From: Thelonectria olida
Lineage: Eukaryota > Ascomycota > Sordariomycetes > Hypocreales > Nectriaceae
Length of the DNA stretch: 64,000 bases
Reading direction: 5' to 3'
Assembly (NCBI GenBank): GCA_020736575.1
Contig: JAGPYM010000002.1
Location: 992,001-1,056,000 of the forward strand
In this document: one piece after another, positions 10,791 to 23,293 of the stretch
Layout: every line of letters starts with the position of its first letter
Position numbering within the stretch: position 1 is the first letter of the stretch
Notes under the pieces: model-generated
The model's input: only the letters and a program-made list of their open reading frames with translations
Told to the model about the DNA's origin: nothing
Database searches by the model: none
Made by a program: the position numbers and the translations under genes

Positions 10791-11820
10791 ATGTCATACC
10801 ACAACCAACCCGGTATCAACCGACAAGTCAAATTGGAGCCTCGGTATTGGTGAGGACGGGCCGTCCATGATCTCTTAGGGCTCATCGTTGCATCACCATA
10901 CGCAGACGCCATGCCTGGGTCTGGAGTGCGTGTGTCATTGAGTGTGTATAAATACTACCACAACAATGTTCAAGGATTCGACTAGATGGCACGGGGGAGG
11001 ATTTCGGATGTATATTGAAAACATGGATCTGAGGCGAGTTGGTAACCACCAAGAGAAAAAAAAGGCTTACGATGACGCAACGAGTTTTTTCTATCCGGAT
11101 GATAGACTTCTGAACGATGCTTTCAGTTCGCAGGTCAACTTGAGAGTGGTCTCGAGTTGCGGCACATGCTAGTTCGACAGTTGACTGGGACTCTCAGATG
11201 CAGAGCCACGGACATGCATAGAGTTCCGAAATAGGAAAGAGACTAAATAGTTTTCTAATTTGATTGGGATTCATTTCGAACTGGCTGACTAAGGCCCTAG
11301 GAGTTCCCAAGCATGACGGTTGCGCATAGGATCTTGCTTAAGCTCGGAGTGACATTTACATGTTGAGGCTCGGTTCTTACCACTTGCTGGTGAGGTCTGA
11401 CGCAATAGGACGGAGTGGCGAAAGCGGAATGGCCTGAAAGTCTCAGTAAAAACAGTCGAGCGGCACGTGCAGGAACCCCACTTTATGCCTCCGAAATTTC
11501 CACTTCCACGCCGTGCTATCGAAAAAAAGTTGCCGCCCACCAAGCGCCCCAGACTTCACTTTCCCTCCGTCACCAGCGAGATCCCCCCTCATCTTATTTC
11601 GCCGCAACGAGGCCTTCTGCGACGGCGTTGAGAATAGATATTATGATTGCCAGCCGTTTCAAATCTTTCCCGCCGAATTCACTTCTATACATGTTTAGAC
11701 CCTGAGCACCACCCCGCTCTCTTGAGACGACGCACGACACAAGGGAGGCGCTGTTGCCTGAGACAACGAATAACATTCCAAGCGACGAGCACGCACGATC
11801 ACCACGAGAAAACCGAATCG
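10791..11820. other. Intergenic: HapC 3' side and RRN3 promoter
   Basis: About 1 kb without a supported gene. The RRN3 frame extends upstream as open sequence to 11647 but has no ATG there, so this part is treated as leader. Confidence 0.55.
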
Positions 11821-13875
11821 ATGAGACCTTTCACTTCAGCAACCAGGACCATTTCTGGTACTCCCTCAAAAAATTCGACTCCAGTTCGGTCGATTTTGAA
11901 ACCTACATCGGTTCTCGGCAGGAGAAAGGCCGAACATGCAGGGCTCAGCGACCCGCTCGATGCTCCGGAGAGTCCCAGCAAACGCCGCAAGGTTTTCTTT
12001 GACGACATCCGAAACGTGACTTACGAGGTCGGAAAACGAACGATGAATGAGGTGAAGCTGGAAGTCAGGACCGCTCTGGAGGAGCACCTGCGGGGCAATG
12101 ATGGCCAGTACGATACTCTCAAGGAGCTTTTTGCAAGCGATAAGCAACGCTATCTTCCTCCCATCGTCGGCGAGGAGGATGACACCCTAAAGCCACATGA
12201 ACTTCAGGTCTATGTTATGGCTCTCACGGGATGCATACCCATTCTGAAGGACAAGGCCTGCAATGGACTCGTCCAGACCATTTTGAAGTGCTCATGGCTG
12301 GGCCGTGATGATGCCTTTGTGAAGGTTTTCACTCACTTCCTGGCCGCCCTGGTCAGCGCCCAGGGTTCCTATCTCTCCCCTGTTCTGTCCATGATTGTGG
12401 ATAAGTTCTCCAATACTCGTCCATCTGTCTGGTGTGTGCCCGACTTCCCCGAGGTCAGCCGCGATGCCATGCGGGATAGGCTGCACTCCACTCTCAAGTA
12501 CCTGCTCCAAATGTTCCCATCTGCTATCCCAGTATTGGAAACGCTCCTTGGCACCAAGTTTCCCTTCCCCGACGAGTCAATGCGTGTGCACATGGCATAC
12601 ATCGACAATCTCCTACGGATCAAGAACTACCTCCCTACTCTGCGCGAGGACGTCCTGGATCTGATCATCAACCGAGTTGTGAAGATTGATTCCCAGATGC
12701 AGCTGGACCTGGAAGATTTGGACGATGATGTTACCGCTGCTGTCATGTACGCGCTACGGGATCATACCGACGATATGCAATGGGAGGATGATGATGACGA
12801 CGAAAGCGACACTGAATCCGTCGAGAGCGGCGACCCCGACTACGACGAGGATGCGGGTAGAATAAAGTCCATCAAGGGAAGCGTCGAGAAGATGGATGCT
12901 GCGTTGGACACGCTCTTTACGGTTTACACGCCTTATTTCACGAACCCTGGGTCCGATACGGCCTTTGACGCGTTTACGATCCTCCTCCGCGAGTTCGACC
13001 ACATGGTGTTGCCGACATACAAGTCGAGACACACGCAATTCCTCATCTTTCATTTTGCACAGTTGCATGAGCGTCTCACAGATGCCTTTTGTGGCCAACT
13101 TATCGCGACAGCATTTCAGAGCAACACGCCCAATGTCCTCAAGCAGGCGGCTGCAGCATATCTGGCGAGTTTCGTTGCTCGAGGAGCGCACCTTCCAGCC
13201 GACCTTGTCCGAAGCATCTTTGTTCTCCTCATCCATCACTTGGAGCAATACCGCAAGAAGTACGAGCCACTATGTCGAGGGCCCGACTTGAAGCGATTCC
13301 ACCCCTACTACAGCCTTGTCCAAGCAGTTCTCTACATATTTTGCTTCCGGTGGCAGGATCTAGTGGTGGGAGCACCAGAGGATGTTGATCCGGACGACCC
13401 TTCGTCGTATATCGGACATGAGTTCAACTGGATCGGAACGTCAAGCAAAGATCTTCGACTACAAATCTTTGGCAAGCTGAATCCGCTCAAGGTGTGCGCT
13501 CCTGTTATTGTGGAAGAGTTTGCGAAGATTGCGCATCGGCTCAACTTCATGTACGTGTATCCGCTGGTGGAGGGAAACAAGCGAATCCATTTGACACAAT
13601 ACCTCTCATCAACGTACTCGAATGGAGGTGCACTTCGAGACGCAGGCTACGAGACGCAAGATGAAAGTTACCACCAGCTGGATCCGTACTTTCCGTTCGA
13701 CCCTTACCAGCTGCCGGTCAGTAAGCGGTGGCTGAAAAATGATTATGTGCATTGGAAGGCTGTGCAGGGCCTAAACGCGGAGGACGAGGATGACAGTGAC
13801 GACATGGACGACCTGGACGAAGAGGATATTGATGAGGGGACGGCGACGGACAGCGACGGAGACGACGACGAGTGA
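11821..13875 (+). CDS. RRN3: RNA polymerase I-specific initiation factor RRN3
   Basis: A single-exon gene of 684 residues. Start chosen at the first in-frame ATG (MRPFTSATRTISGTPSK); upstream codons in the same frame lack an ATG. RRN3 (TIF-IA in animals) binds RNA polymerase I in the nucleolus and makes it competent to start rRNA synthesis at rDNA promoters. The protein is an all-helical HEAT-repeat fold. Family segments visible include LVSAQGSYLSPVLSMIVDKF, RIHLTQYLSSTYSNGG and LDPYFPFDPYQLPVSKRWL. An acidic, Ser-rich loop lies at about residues 319-345 (WEDDDDDESDTESVESGDPD) and a very acidic tail at about 660-684. The equivalent acidic loop and phosphorylated serines regulate the yeast protein. 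Its neighbour HapC is a Pol II factor, so no functional linkage is implied. Confidence 0.94.
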   Translation: MRPFTSATRTISGTPSKNSTPVRSILKPTSVLGRRKAEHAGLSDPLDAPESPSKRRKVFFDDIRNVTYEVGKRTMNEVKLEVRTALEEHLRGNDGQYDTLKELFASDKQRYLPPIVGEEDDTLKPHELQVYVMALTGCIPILKDKACNGLVQTILKCSWLGRDDAFVKVFTHFLAALVSAQGSYLSPVLSMIVDKFSNTRPSVWCVPDFPEVSRDAMRDRLHSTLKYLLQMFPSAIPVLETLLGTKFPFPDESMRVHMAYIDNLLRIKNYLPTLREDVLDLIINRVVKIDSQMQLDLEDLDDDVTAAVMYALRDHTDDMQWEDDDDDESDTESVESGDPDYDEDAGRIKSIKGSVEKMDAALDTLFTVYTPYFTNPGSDTAFDAFTILLREFDHMVLPTYKSRHTQFLIFHFAQLHERLTDAFCGQLIATAFQSNTPNVLKQAAAAYLASFVARGAHLPADLVRSIFVLLIHHLEQYRKKYEPLCRGPDLKRFHPYYSLVQAVLYIFCFRWQDLVVGAPEDVDPDDPSSYIGHEFNWIGTSSKDLRLQIFGKLNPLKVCAPVIVEEFAKIAHRLNFMYVYPLVEGNKRIHLTQYLSSTYSNGGALRDAGYETQDESYHQLDPYFPFDPYQLPVSKRWLKNDYVHWKAVQGLNAEDEDDSDDMDDLDEEDIDEGTATDSDGDDDE

Positions 13876-14528
13876 AAAGCAAGAGGAAGTAGATGGAATG
13901 ATATTTACAGCGAGGCGTTTGGTGGAACTATAAATGAGTTTTGTTTGCTTTCAATGGATGGAAATGAAGCCGCGGATAAAATATTGGGGCGTTTGCAGTT
14001 CGGAAATAAAAAAGGGAAAAGAATTTAGTGAAAGACTGCACGGCTTGCATGTGATTGATGATTACCAATTCAAGTGTTGAACTGCAAAGCTTTGACTGCT
14101 TCACTGCCTGGAGCCATTGTGGCTGAGACGGCGCTGGTGCGAACTTGATTGAGGTTCCCGACATCCCGTTCCATGGGGTCCCAGGTACGTATTGATGGAA
14201 CGGACGGTGTCGGCGGAGAAGAAAACCCGGGGAGGGCCCTTTTGAATCGAGTCCCAAAAAAACCTCCACGGAGATTGTCACTAACAAATTAACCTCTCTT
14301 CCATACATTCATTGAACAGGTTCCAACGTGTCGTCTTGTTGATTTATTTCCTACCTAGAAGCCCTTTCGCCCAAGAGTAAATTCCCACCTGCCTTAGGTA
14401 GTTTATCTGGGCATTTCCAAGTGCCGTTCCCTGACTTTCCGCATTCCGGGCCATCATCGGCAGCCTCGCTCGCTTCCACTTCCTCTCCCGCGCGTCTTCT
14501 CACATATAAGGCTCGCCGGAGGGCGCCA
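13876..14528. other. Intergenic: RRN3 3' side and bZIP promoter
   Basis: Contains AT-rich 3' UTR-like sequence (AAATAAAAAAGG near 14005) and then the bZIP upstream region. No gene is seen. Confidence 0.5.
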
Positions 14529-16168
14529 ATGACATCATCTCATACTTCAGCGACCATGGCGACGGCATCGCGCGACCCGTCCGACGCTGCTCCGCGGCCG
14601 TCCTTTACCTCGTTTTGGAAGAAGACGAAGAAGATACTGCACGGGAACCGCGTTGAGTTTGTCCAGCCTGAGCAGCCTGCCAGCAACAACCAGAGTAGTG
14701 AATGTGAGTCTTGTCTTTGTTTCTTCCATCGAGCATCTCCAAGTGTGTCTGTCTGTCTCTCGGTGTGTTTTGTTGCCTGTAGTGAGGTTGATTGTGCGCT
14801 CTTCCTTCTTCCATCTGCCTGCTACAGACTCGACGAGACGGGGTTTCATCATCACCGCCCCTCTTTATATCATGCAGGAGCCAAGACACACACGCCTCGC
14901 ATCTCAACCTGCACCCAATATCAGCCAAGATTGGATGGTTGCTGACTCCTAATTCAGCTCCCGAGGGACCAAGCGACAGCCCGTCGTCAAAGCCCCTCAC
15001 CTCAAGTGAAAAGGCGAAGATCAGACGAGCCCAAGTCCGTCGCGCCCAGATCCAGCACCGTCAGCGCAAAGTCGAATATGTCAAACAGCTCGAACTCGAC
15101 GTCACCCACTTCCGCGAGCTCATTGCCCTCACTGAGGACGAGGCTGCCGAGCTGAGCAAGGAGAACTCGGCCATGAGGGCGCAGCTGCAACTCATCGGCA
15201 TCACCATCTCGGTCAAGACGCCAGACCATGCCCAGACGCTGCCAGCGCCAATGGAGGGCGTTGAACAGCAGGTGGATCGCATGCTGTCTTCAGAAGACGA
15301 GCAGCTCACCGACTGGTCAACGGGTACAGGATCCCGCCAAGTTGACGTGTTGCCGCCACAGTCTGAACAAACACCCGACTTGTTCGGAAACATCAACATC
15401 GACGACATAATCGTCACTCTAAAGAAGGACGACGAACTAAGCACTCCCGTCTTCAGTGTACGGTCCAGTTCGAGCGAGTCGAACGAAGCTCCCAATCCTA
15501 ACACCGCCCTGACGACGGGCCGACGAAGGAGCGTCTTCACCTCAAACCTCTCCAAGGACGAGGAGCAGGTGGCTATTAATTTCATTCTGTCGTAAGTACC
15601 CAAAAGCCAAAGGCCCCGAAGATAAACCTATCCTAACCTGAGTTACAGAATGGAACACATTTGCTGGGACCACTTCTGGCTTGGTGACTATCCCCACCAC
15701 GAGTATCAGTCCGACGAGTTCAAGGGCCACACCCTCATGGCCTCGACCTTCTGTATGGCCCGCGCTCCCCAATGCGTCTACCGCGGTCGTAAGAACATCG
15801 CCAGCGCCTCCGAATGCGGCACGCGGCGCGCCTTGGGCATAAAGTCGCACATCCCCGCCGTGTATTACGAGTGGCCCTCGAGGCGCATTGAGCTCTCCTC
15901 GCTGCACGGCCTCGCGTCGTCGTTGAATCCGGGCGACATTGAGCTTACCCCCGTGCAAGCCTGGTTTGAGCTCGCGGATCGATACCCCAAGGAAGTGCTC
16001 ATGAATCCGCAGCTGCTCCACAATCTGAGTTACGAGCTCAATGGTGTCGTGCAGTGTCTCGAGTTCGGAGCCGTGATGGAAAGGCAGGCTTTTGAGAGTG
16101 TCGTAGAGAAGGTTTTGGGGCCAACTCTGGAGACCATGATAGGTCAGACCCCCATCATGGCCGCCTAG
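14529..16168 (+). CDS. Atypical bZIP transcription factor
   Basis: Three exons: 14529-14703, 14958-15591 and 15649-16168, for 442 residues. A second in-frame ATG at 14556 has the better context (ACCATGG) and would give 433. The basic region (about residues 79-100, KIRRAQVRRAQIQHRQRK) runs into a leucine-zipper-like coiled coil (about 101-135). Compared with the usual NxxAAxxxxR pattern, the invariant Asn is Val (codon 15035-15037) and the first Ala is Arg. The C-terminal half (ICWDHFWLGDYPHHEYQ, AVYYEWPSRRIELSSLHGL) resembles the conserved region of uncharacterised Sordariomycete bZIP-like proteins; this is from memory. It is probably nuclear and its targets are unknown. Intron 1 (254 nt) could hide a small extra exon. 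Intron 2 (15592-15648) has GTAAGT and TTACAG. Confidence 0.8.
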
Positions 16169-16509
16169 CGCTGAGGCTTGATGGCAGAAGAAAAACGGCG
16201 ACTTTTGGGGTGTGATACCACACATGCAGCAAGGGCGTTATGAATGATGATAGGTTTATGAAGTGTTTTGTTGGCGGCGGGTTTGTACAAGGCCGATTTT
16301 GGACAGCAGATTTGAATATCGAGATACCAAGGCACCAGACGTTCTGGCAACCTCTACAGCACTACTCACTCACAATCGAGATGTAGAATAGACATGGTTT
16401 TTAGCAGAATGTTGCCGAGGCAGAAATGCCTCACTCTATTTCACCCAAGTGCTAATAAGTAACCCCAACCGCCCCGTGCAAAGAAAGAGAGAAGAACTCA
16501 CGACTTTTA
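16169..16509. other. Convergent intergenic spacer, bZIP / DOP1
   Basis: 341 bases holding the 3' UTRs of two converging genes. Nothing else is seen. Confidence 0.5.
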
Positions 16510-19500
16510 TTAGAGTGCCTTGACTATACTTCGCTCATCAAATATGTCCCTCAATAATCCCGTGACGCAGGCCTCCCTATCCAATCGTCCCATAGCATAC
16601 GTCGACTCAAAGGCAAAGATACTGAGTTGGCCAAAGAACGGGCGCAACACCTTGGCGACCAGTTCGTCCTTCCTCTCGAGGCCAACCTCGTCGCTGATTC
16701 CGCTGGGGCCAAGGAGCGGCCGGCGAGACGAGCCAGCGCTGGCTACGAGATTTGCGACCGAGTCTGTTTGCAGGGCCGAGTTGGTGGCCACGGCGCCAAG
16801 TTCGTCGGAAATCTCGTCGGCGAGGGCGACGGGTTGATAATTAGCAGAGCGGTAGACGGCATCGATAGTGTCGGTGATGAAGAGCCACTCGTGGAGCTGA
16901 AAGTCGTCTGGCGCCACGCAGATGAGAAGATCCAGGAGCTTGCAGGCTTGAAGAATGGCGGCGTTGGTGTACGTGTCGGACGCGGAGCTGTTGTCTGGTG
17001 CAACCACAGAGGAAATGGCGGCGTGAATCTCGGCGTTGACGACGGGCCAGAGCATGCCAAGATGGATGGCACTCGTCTTGATGGCGAGGGCGCGAACGAC
17101 CATGTAGATGTCGGCGCGGGTGGTGGACGAGGGGGAGGAAGTAGACGATGCTGCGAGAAGCTCCACCAGCTTATCGAAGATAGTATTCAAGTCGGTAACA
17201 AAAGCATCATCGGCGGAAGCAAGGACGAGAGTCGCAATTCTGCGAAGGTTGAGCTGCGTCTTTCGGTCGGCCTCGAGTCGAGCTGAAGTCGCACCGACGC
17301 CAAAGACGATGCCAGCTGTGGTAGGTGCATTGATTCGGGAGACAATCTCAGACACCCTCTCCTTTTCGGTCAAGGCCCATTGCCTCAGCAGGGGAAGCCA
17401 GTCGTCCTTGACCAGGTCCAAGTTCATGCCAAAGAACTTGGCATCGTTGAATGCGTCACCGACGTCCTTCTTCCATGTCTTCTGGTTGTTCTGCAACCTG
17501 GATAGCTCATGGAGGAGACGTAGTGTGCTCTTTGAGAAAGTATCGGGGAAAGCCTTGGCACGAAGACTTGGTCCGACGACGTTGGTCGAGATGGTGCCAG
17601 CAGCCGAGAGAACTCTATCAGGTTCAAGGAGAATCTTGGAAAGATTGGGGGTGATTGATGCAAGAATGAAGACAACGTCGTCAGGGCCATCGCCAACACC
17701 ATTCGTCGGGCCTCGGCGAGCGAGATCAACCTGAGAGCCGACATGAGGTACTGAATCAGTAAATGCAATGGGCCTCGTGGTGAAGAGAGCTGTGAGGAGG
17801 CGGAGGAAGAGGTCCTGTGTGCAAATCAGTATGGCGCTCGAATAGCCAACAAGGGGAAGTTACTTACACCCAACTCGCGGCGCATTCTCCTCTGTTCGCC
17901 GAAATTGGTGTTGTCAACCTTTTCGCCGAGGATAGCAGCGAACTCGAGCAGGTTTGGCAGGGTTTGCCGATGCGGGAAGGGGTTTGCCAGCAAGTCCTTC
18001 AGGAAGACCATGCAATCCTGCCAGATTTCGTCCATGGCGTCGTCATCGAGTGACCTCGCATAGTCGACCAGGAAAATAACAAGGTCAGTGTCGGAGAGAG
18101 AAATCGTCATTGTCGATTTACGAGCAGGGTCTATGGCTGTAGGGTTGCTCCGGCTGTAAATGGCGTTGAACAGGGCCGGGATGCTATGCCGGGGACGAGA
18201 TGCCTCCAACGCAGAAAGCAGATGGAATACTTCAGACGGCCGTGACTCAGCTGGAGAATTCTTCCACAAGTCAATGACTGTCTCGAGACACTCAAGGTTC
18301 TCTGCGGTGAAGAGATGTTCGAGGAGACGCCGTGCCCGGTTCCTCATTCGTAGGGAAGTATAGTTGAACGACGCCGAGGAGCTCTGGTCCTGCTTGTTCG
18401 AATCACCACCCATGCCCCAAGTCCAGATCTTGTAGCAGATGCGGACGGCGTCCTGAAATGCCAAGTGTACTGTCAAACGGTCATTTGCTGTGGCACTACG
18501 AGCCTGGGGAGTGTCTGATTGCCAGACACCAGAGACCATGCTACCAAACAGCGACTGTGGTTGATCGGGACTCTTGGTTATCTGAGTTCTGGCCTCCTCT
18601 GTAAGCAACTGCTCGTGTGCTCTCGCCAAAACCTGCTCTAGGCCGTTGAGTAGGTAAATGAGGGTAGATTCTGGTGTAGCCTTATCGCTGCTACTTGAGA
18701 GAGATGAGGACTGGAAAGTGTCCCGCAGATTCGAGAACGTAGTCCCAATCTCAGCGCATAGCGTTTCAACAAGGGGAATCAAAACCTGAAAGATAGATTC
18801 CGTGTAAAATGGTAAACACTCGGCAACAAAAGCAACCCAGCTGTCCAACACAGATCGACTCCTAGGCGAGCTTAGGCCTTCTTGGAGACACTTCAGCAGG
18901 AGTGGAGGTGGAGGTGATACCGTTGGACGAGAATCTGCCGTCGTTACCGAAAGCCTGCTTCCCCTGCCAGGGTCGACGAAGCTCGGCCGTCTCTTTTCAG
19001 AAGCAGGCGAAGCTGGGGGTCCGACGGGTGCAACGTCTCGGAGCTTGAGTGTGTCATATACAACATCAAGCAGAAGAACCTGCACATAGGGGTCGGAGCC
19101 CTGAAGGGCTATGAATAGTCTGTCAATGAGGACATTTTCAAGGTGGAAGTTGGAGATGGGGGCGGCGTAAGGGCTGAGGAGGAATTTGTGGAGGATTGTG
19201 AGAGCGTATCGATAGAGTTGGTTGATGTCGGATTCGAGTTCCTTGTCTGCATCTGAAGCTGGGTTGCCGGTGATGCACTTGATACAAACACGAATGAAGA
19301 ACTCTTGGAGTGTCATCTCTTCGTCGTCTCCCCCGGCTAGGAAAGGATTAATACTCTGACTCGGTGAGGTAGGGGTGTACTCTTACTGCTGATCTGGGTT
19401 TGTTGCCCCCGGAACGACACATGCTTAGACGCCAAGACCGACCACGAAATGTCCCCGGAACAGGCCAAGACATTTGAGAGTGTCCGAAGATAGTACAAGC

Positions 19501-22409
19501 AGAGGTCGAGATCCTCGTCCCCGGAGAACGTTGGCGAGTCTTCAGACGGCTTGTCCTTGGTCTCTGCGAGGCCAGTCAAAAATGGGATTTTGTTTAGCTT
19601 AGTGACCAAGATTAAAAACAGCCTGGTACGCGCGTTAGCCGTGTAGCTTTCAGAAACAAGGTACAGATGACATACCTGTCAAGGCCAAGCATGCTGTTGA
19701 GCCATGACTTAACTGTCATATACAGCTCAGTTCGGTCGTCTTGTAGTGCGTCCAAAATCAGCAACAGCGGTTGAGTTAGCATGACTTCGTAGTTGTCCGT
19801 GCCTGAGAGTCGAGGCAAGGCCCGGACCTCAAGCATTGGCGTTCTCGAGCCTCGCCGATCGTTTCCGTACACGTTGTCTTGTAGAGTATGTGACCAGAGC
19901 ACGCTCAGTGTGCGTCCGGCGTCGACAAACCCAGCCGTTTCCACAGAGTTAGGATCATAGGAGACGATGAGGCTAGAAAGCGCTGCTTCGATATCCCGAT
20001 TTGAAGGGGATAATGCAGATTGCAATTGCCAAAGACCCCTCACAGCTTCCACATGGTACTTGGGTTCAGATGCGGATAAATATGCCCAGGCATGTCGTAC
20101 AAGAGGAACCACCAAAGCCGATAGTTCGTTCCTTTTGATTCTCTCGACATTGTACAATTGGGTGGCTAGGTTTAGAACCGCGGAAAAGTCAGAGTATTGC
20201 AGTGGAGGAGGCTGCTGAAGTTTTCCGTGTAGATGCTTGAGGAGCTGTTGCTCATCAACTTCGTACGCGGCTGGTATCTTGTGTAGTGCGAGAACTAGGA
20301 GACGGATTCGAATCCCCAAGTCCGCGAGGGACTTTGAAGAGTCCTGGTCAATGCAAATGAACTTGACTACCTTCTGGAGTAGCAACTCTCCGACTTCTAG
20401 AGGGTTGAAAGGTGGAGGGGATGCATCAATATTGCCTTGCTCGTTCACGTAAAAGGCCCGAATCTTCTTCAGCACCTCAATGTTGGGGATTGACAGGTGG
20501 TTTCCACTAGCTTGCGTACCCTTCGGGAGGCTCTCTGGGAATCCCCTCTCCGGAACGAGGTCGAGAAGTGAAATGGCGATGTTCAGAGCTTCGTTCGATA
20601 GAGATGATGTATTGGTATTCTCGCGTGATGACTGGCGATCCGCGGAATCCTCCAACATTGATAGCGCGGCAAGAGTAGAAAGGGGAGCATGAATCGTTAT
20701 CATTTCTTCCTCGCGAACGTTGAAATTGGTCAAAATGAAGCTCACCAGCGACAATTTGTTACTTCGTTCTTTCATGCTGAGGTTGCCCGGGCCGATAGCT
20801 TGCGCAAGGAGGCTGACGAGCTCGCCATAGATGAGCCCACTCTCGATACCATCAAAGAAGACACTGGCACTGCGCAGGACTTCTGTGAATTCAGCCTTGG
20901 TGGAAGATCGACTTTGGAACTGCCGCACACTCTCGACGATGGGAAGAAAAACTTCTGGGACGATGAGCCCACCAACCTCCCACCTGTCCATGAGGGAAAG
21001 GGAAATTCGGTACGGGCGCGCTCGTTCACTTGCACTACTCTGATAATTTCCTTCGATCATCTGTAGCAACGCTCGAGTGAGAGGCTGGAGACCGAACCGT
21101 TCAAAGTAATTCGTCTTGGCAGCGAGATAGGCTTGGTGACGGTGATCCGAAGGGCTCAGCGGCTCAGCACCCTGTTCCGATTCCGAGCTGGTTGGCTCCG
21201 GTCCCAGAAGCCAAGCCCACAGGCGCCTATTCAAGCTCATGTCTCGTCGTGTAACCACACCAACTGCGGCCTTGAGGAGCAACTCTAGATCTCCGGATTT
21301 CACGCGTTTCTGGATGACATGCGAATCAAGCGGTAGATGGGACACAAGGAGATCTAAGAAACCACGTTGAATGAGCAGTTGCTCGTCCGAAAGGCCACTG
21401 GCAAAGCAGCGCAGTAGCAGCCCTGGCTCGGGGGATGTGACAACAGCTGCAAGCTTGTTCTTCACGTCATCTTCAATTACGATCGATGCTGCTGATTTGT
21501 CCGCTTTGGGGTTGGCATTTGACCCCAATGGAGGCAGGTACCTCACCAAGTAGGCAAGGGCTCCGGAACGACGACTATGGCTGGTGATGGAGGCTAGGAA
21601 GAAGCACTGCCAGAAGAATGCATCTCCTGATGAATGGCGCTCGTCGAGTTCTTCGGCGTTCGCGGGTCGGATGGTATGCTTAAAGCTTTCAACCATGCGC
21701 AAGGTCCGGTCGAAATCCTCACTCGTCTCGTCTTCCAAACCAGGGAGCAGGGCAAGAATAATCGATTTCATAGCTGGCCGAAGGGAGCGAGGGTCTATTC
21801 GCAGGAAATGACGTTCGAGAATATCAAGGTATGGCGCTCGTACGGACAGGGATGCGAAAGAGAGGGTTGTTGCTAAACCGGGAAGGTAAAGAGGGAGGTC
21901 TCTGGACAAGCCATCTTTGCCAATGACGGTGAAAACAAAGTTGTATACTTCGAGAGCTTTTTGGTGGACTCCAGATGGGAGAGATGGGTTGAGACATTGC
22001 GACAGACGTTTTGCGACTGTGGCCTTGGCTGGGATCCCATTTATCGATTTGGGTCGGGCTTGCAAGGCCTAGATCGGGAAGTCAGCGTACTGTAATCCGA
22101 GCCTCCAACTCAGGGCAAAGGATGCGAACCTTTAGCAGCCTGTTCAAGAATGATATGTAGTCTGCCCACTCCTCCAATGCCGTTTCGAATAAGACGAGTG
22201 CTCGATCGACTCCATGTGCGTATTTTCGGTAGGTTTTGTCTTTAATGGGGGCCTCCTCTATTCATCGAATATTAGCGACGGCAGTAAGTTGGCTTTGGGC
22301 GTGTCGGCGCACCTCCACCGAGCTGATTCCTCCATTGTCGTGGAATAGGCGAGTCTCGTCCAGAGCTCTCTGGGGACATGGACCGCCGGCCACCGGCTTC
22401 GAGCGCCAT
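16510..22409 (-). CDS. DOP1: Dopey family protein DOP1/DopA
   Basis: The largest gene here: six exons on the minus strand, 22313-22409, 22130-22257, 19676-22068, 19387-19622, 17868-19336 and 16510-17814, coding 1875 residues. Every join keeps frame. The first exon starts MALEAGGRRSMSPESSGRDS, and intron 1 (GTGCGC, branch GCTAAT, AATAG) joins it to KDKTYRKYAHGVDRAL, the start of the Dopey N-terminal domain. Further family segments are SINGIPAKATVAKRLSQCLN, GVHQKALEVYNFVF and RRDMSLNRRLWAWLLGPEP. Dopey proteins are peripheral Golgi/endosome proteins that work with the flippase Neo1 and Mon2 in retrograde traffic. Aspergillus DopA is needed for hyphal morphogenesis and conidiation. The C-terminal leucine-zipper-like region is in exon 6. 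The gene diverges from MON1, another endosomal traffic gene. Confidence 0.93.
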
Positions 22410-23293
22410 CGTTCGGGGGTGTTCGTGTCGGAGACGGAGATGAGAACATAGAGTTCCCTACTTGACGACAAAAACGCCAGGTTGCATCGCTAGGAGCGAG
22501 TGCACTAAAGAAAAGTCGTTGTCAAAGGGAGGGCCTGAGACGAAGCTGCGAATGCCATTGGGAAGGCTACGTTTCACCCACCAGCTTCGCCCAGCTTCCC
22601 CTGTGGGTGCTTTGAAGGTACCGATGTACCTTGAAACCCAGGGCAGTTAGAAGCGCTGATTGGTGGTAGCTGCCCAGGCGCGCAAGGCTGCAGCAGCCCC
22701 TCCGCTGTCAGGGCTCTTGTTAGTGGATAGCTGCGTCATTGGGCGAACGGTACCTCCAGTGAGCGTACGCAATCGACACGTCTCTCGGGCTCAACGTGGG
22801 CTAGACTGTAACCATTCATCGGACAGCGAATGTCTAGGCTCCCATGTATGGGCCCAGCTTCTATGGGAACCCGTAAATTCAATATCGAATCTGTTGATTA
22901 CTTGATGCATGTTAAAAAAAAATTATGCTCGGGAGTCGTTTTATCTTTCCGCCATGTATGTACTCTAGGTTTCGAACTGACGGGAGTGATCATCGAGGGG
23001 ATGCCAACGAATCAGGGTTCCTGCACTTTAAATATCGCTCTAACAGGTTAGATCCACCAGTAAATCATGCCCATCACTGTGCGGTACGGACGGCCCTCAT
23101 CGTCGCCCTTCTCCGCCAGAAGCGACGCTGCACATTAACTCTCGCCAGCTCCCGCGAAGATGGCATAATGGCCGCTCTCGACTCGCATCTAAACTCGCAG
23201 GATCACTTAGTCCTGAAACTTCCTGATCCCCCCTTCTACCTCTTCCTCCACCACGGTTGATCTGGCAATGCGACACCCGCACGCACCGCCATT
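22410..23293. promoter_or_regulatory. Shared divergent promoter, DOP1 / MON1
   Basis: 884 bases between two divergent start codons. It includes an A run near 22914-22921 and short upstream ORFs before MON1, listed separately. No coding gene is supported. Confidence 0.5.
23160..23260 (+). promoter_or_regulatory. Two overlapping upstream ORFs in the MON1 leader
   Basis: ATG GCA TAA at 23160-23168 encodes only Met-Ala. Its stop overlaps the ATG of a second ORF (TAATG, 23168-23260) of 30 codons starting MAALDSHLNSQ. That ORF ends 33 bases before the MON1 start. They matter only if the transcript begins upstream of 23160, which the sequence does not show. Confidence 0.4.

Noticed and set aside
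16627..17286. 219-codon plus-strand frame inside DOP1 exon 6
   Set aside because: Gly/Val-rich shadow of the C-ending codons on the opposite strand.
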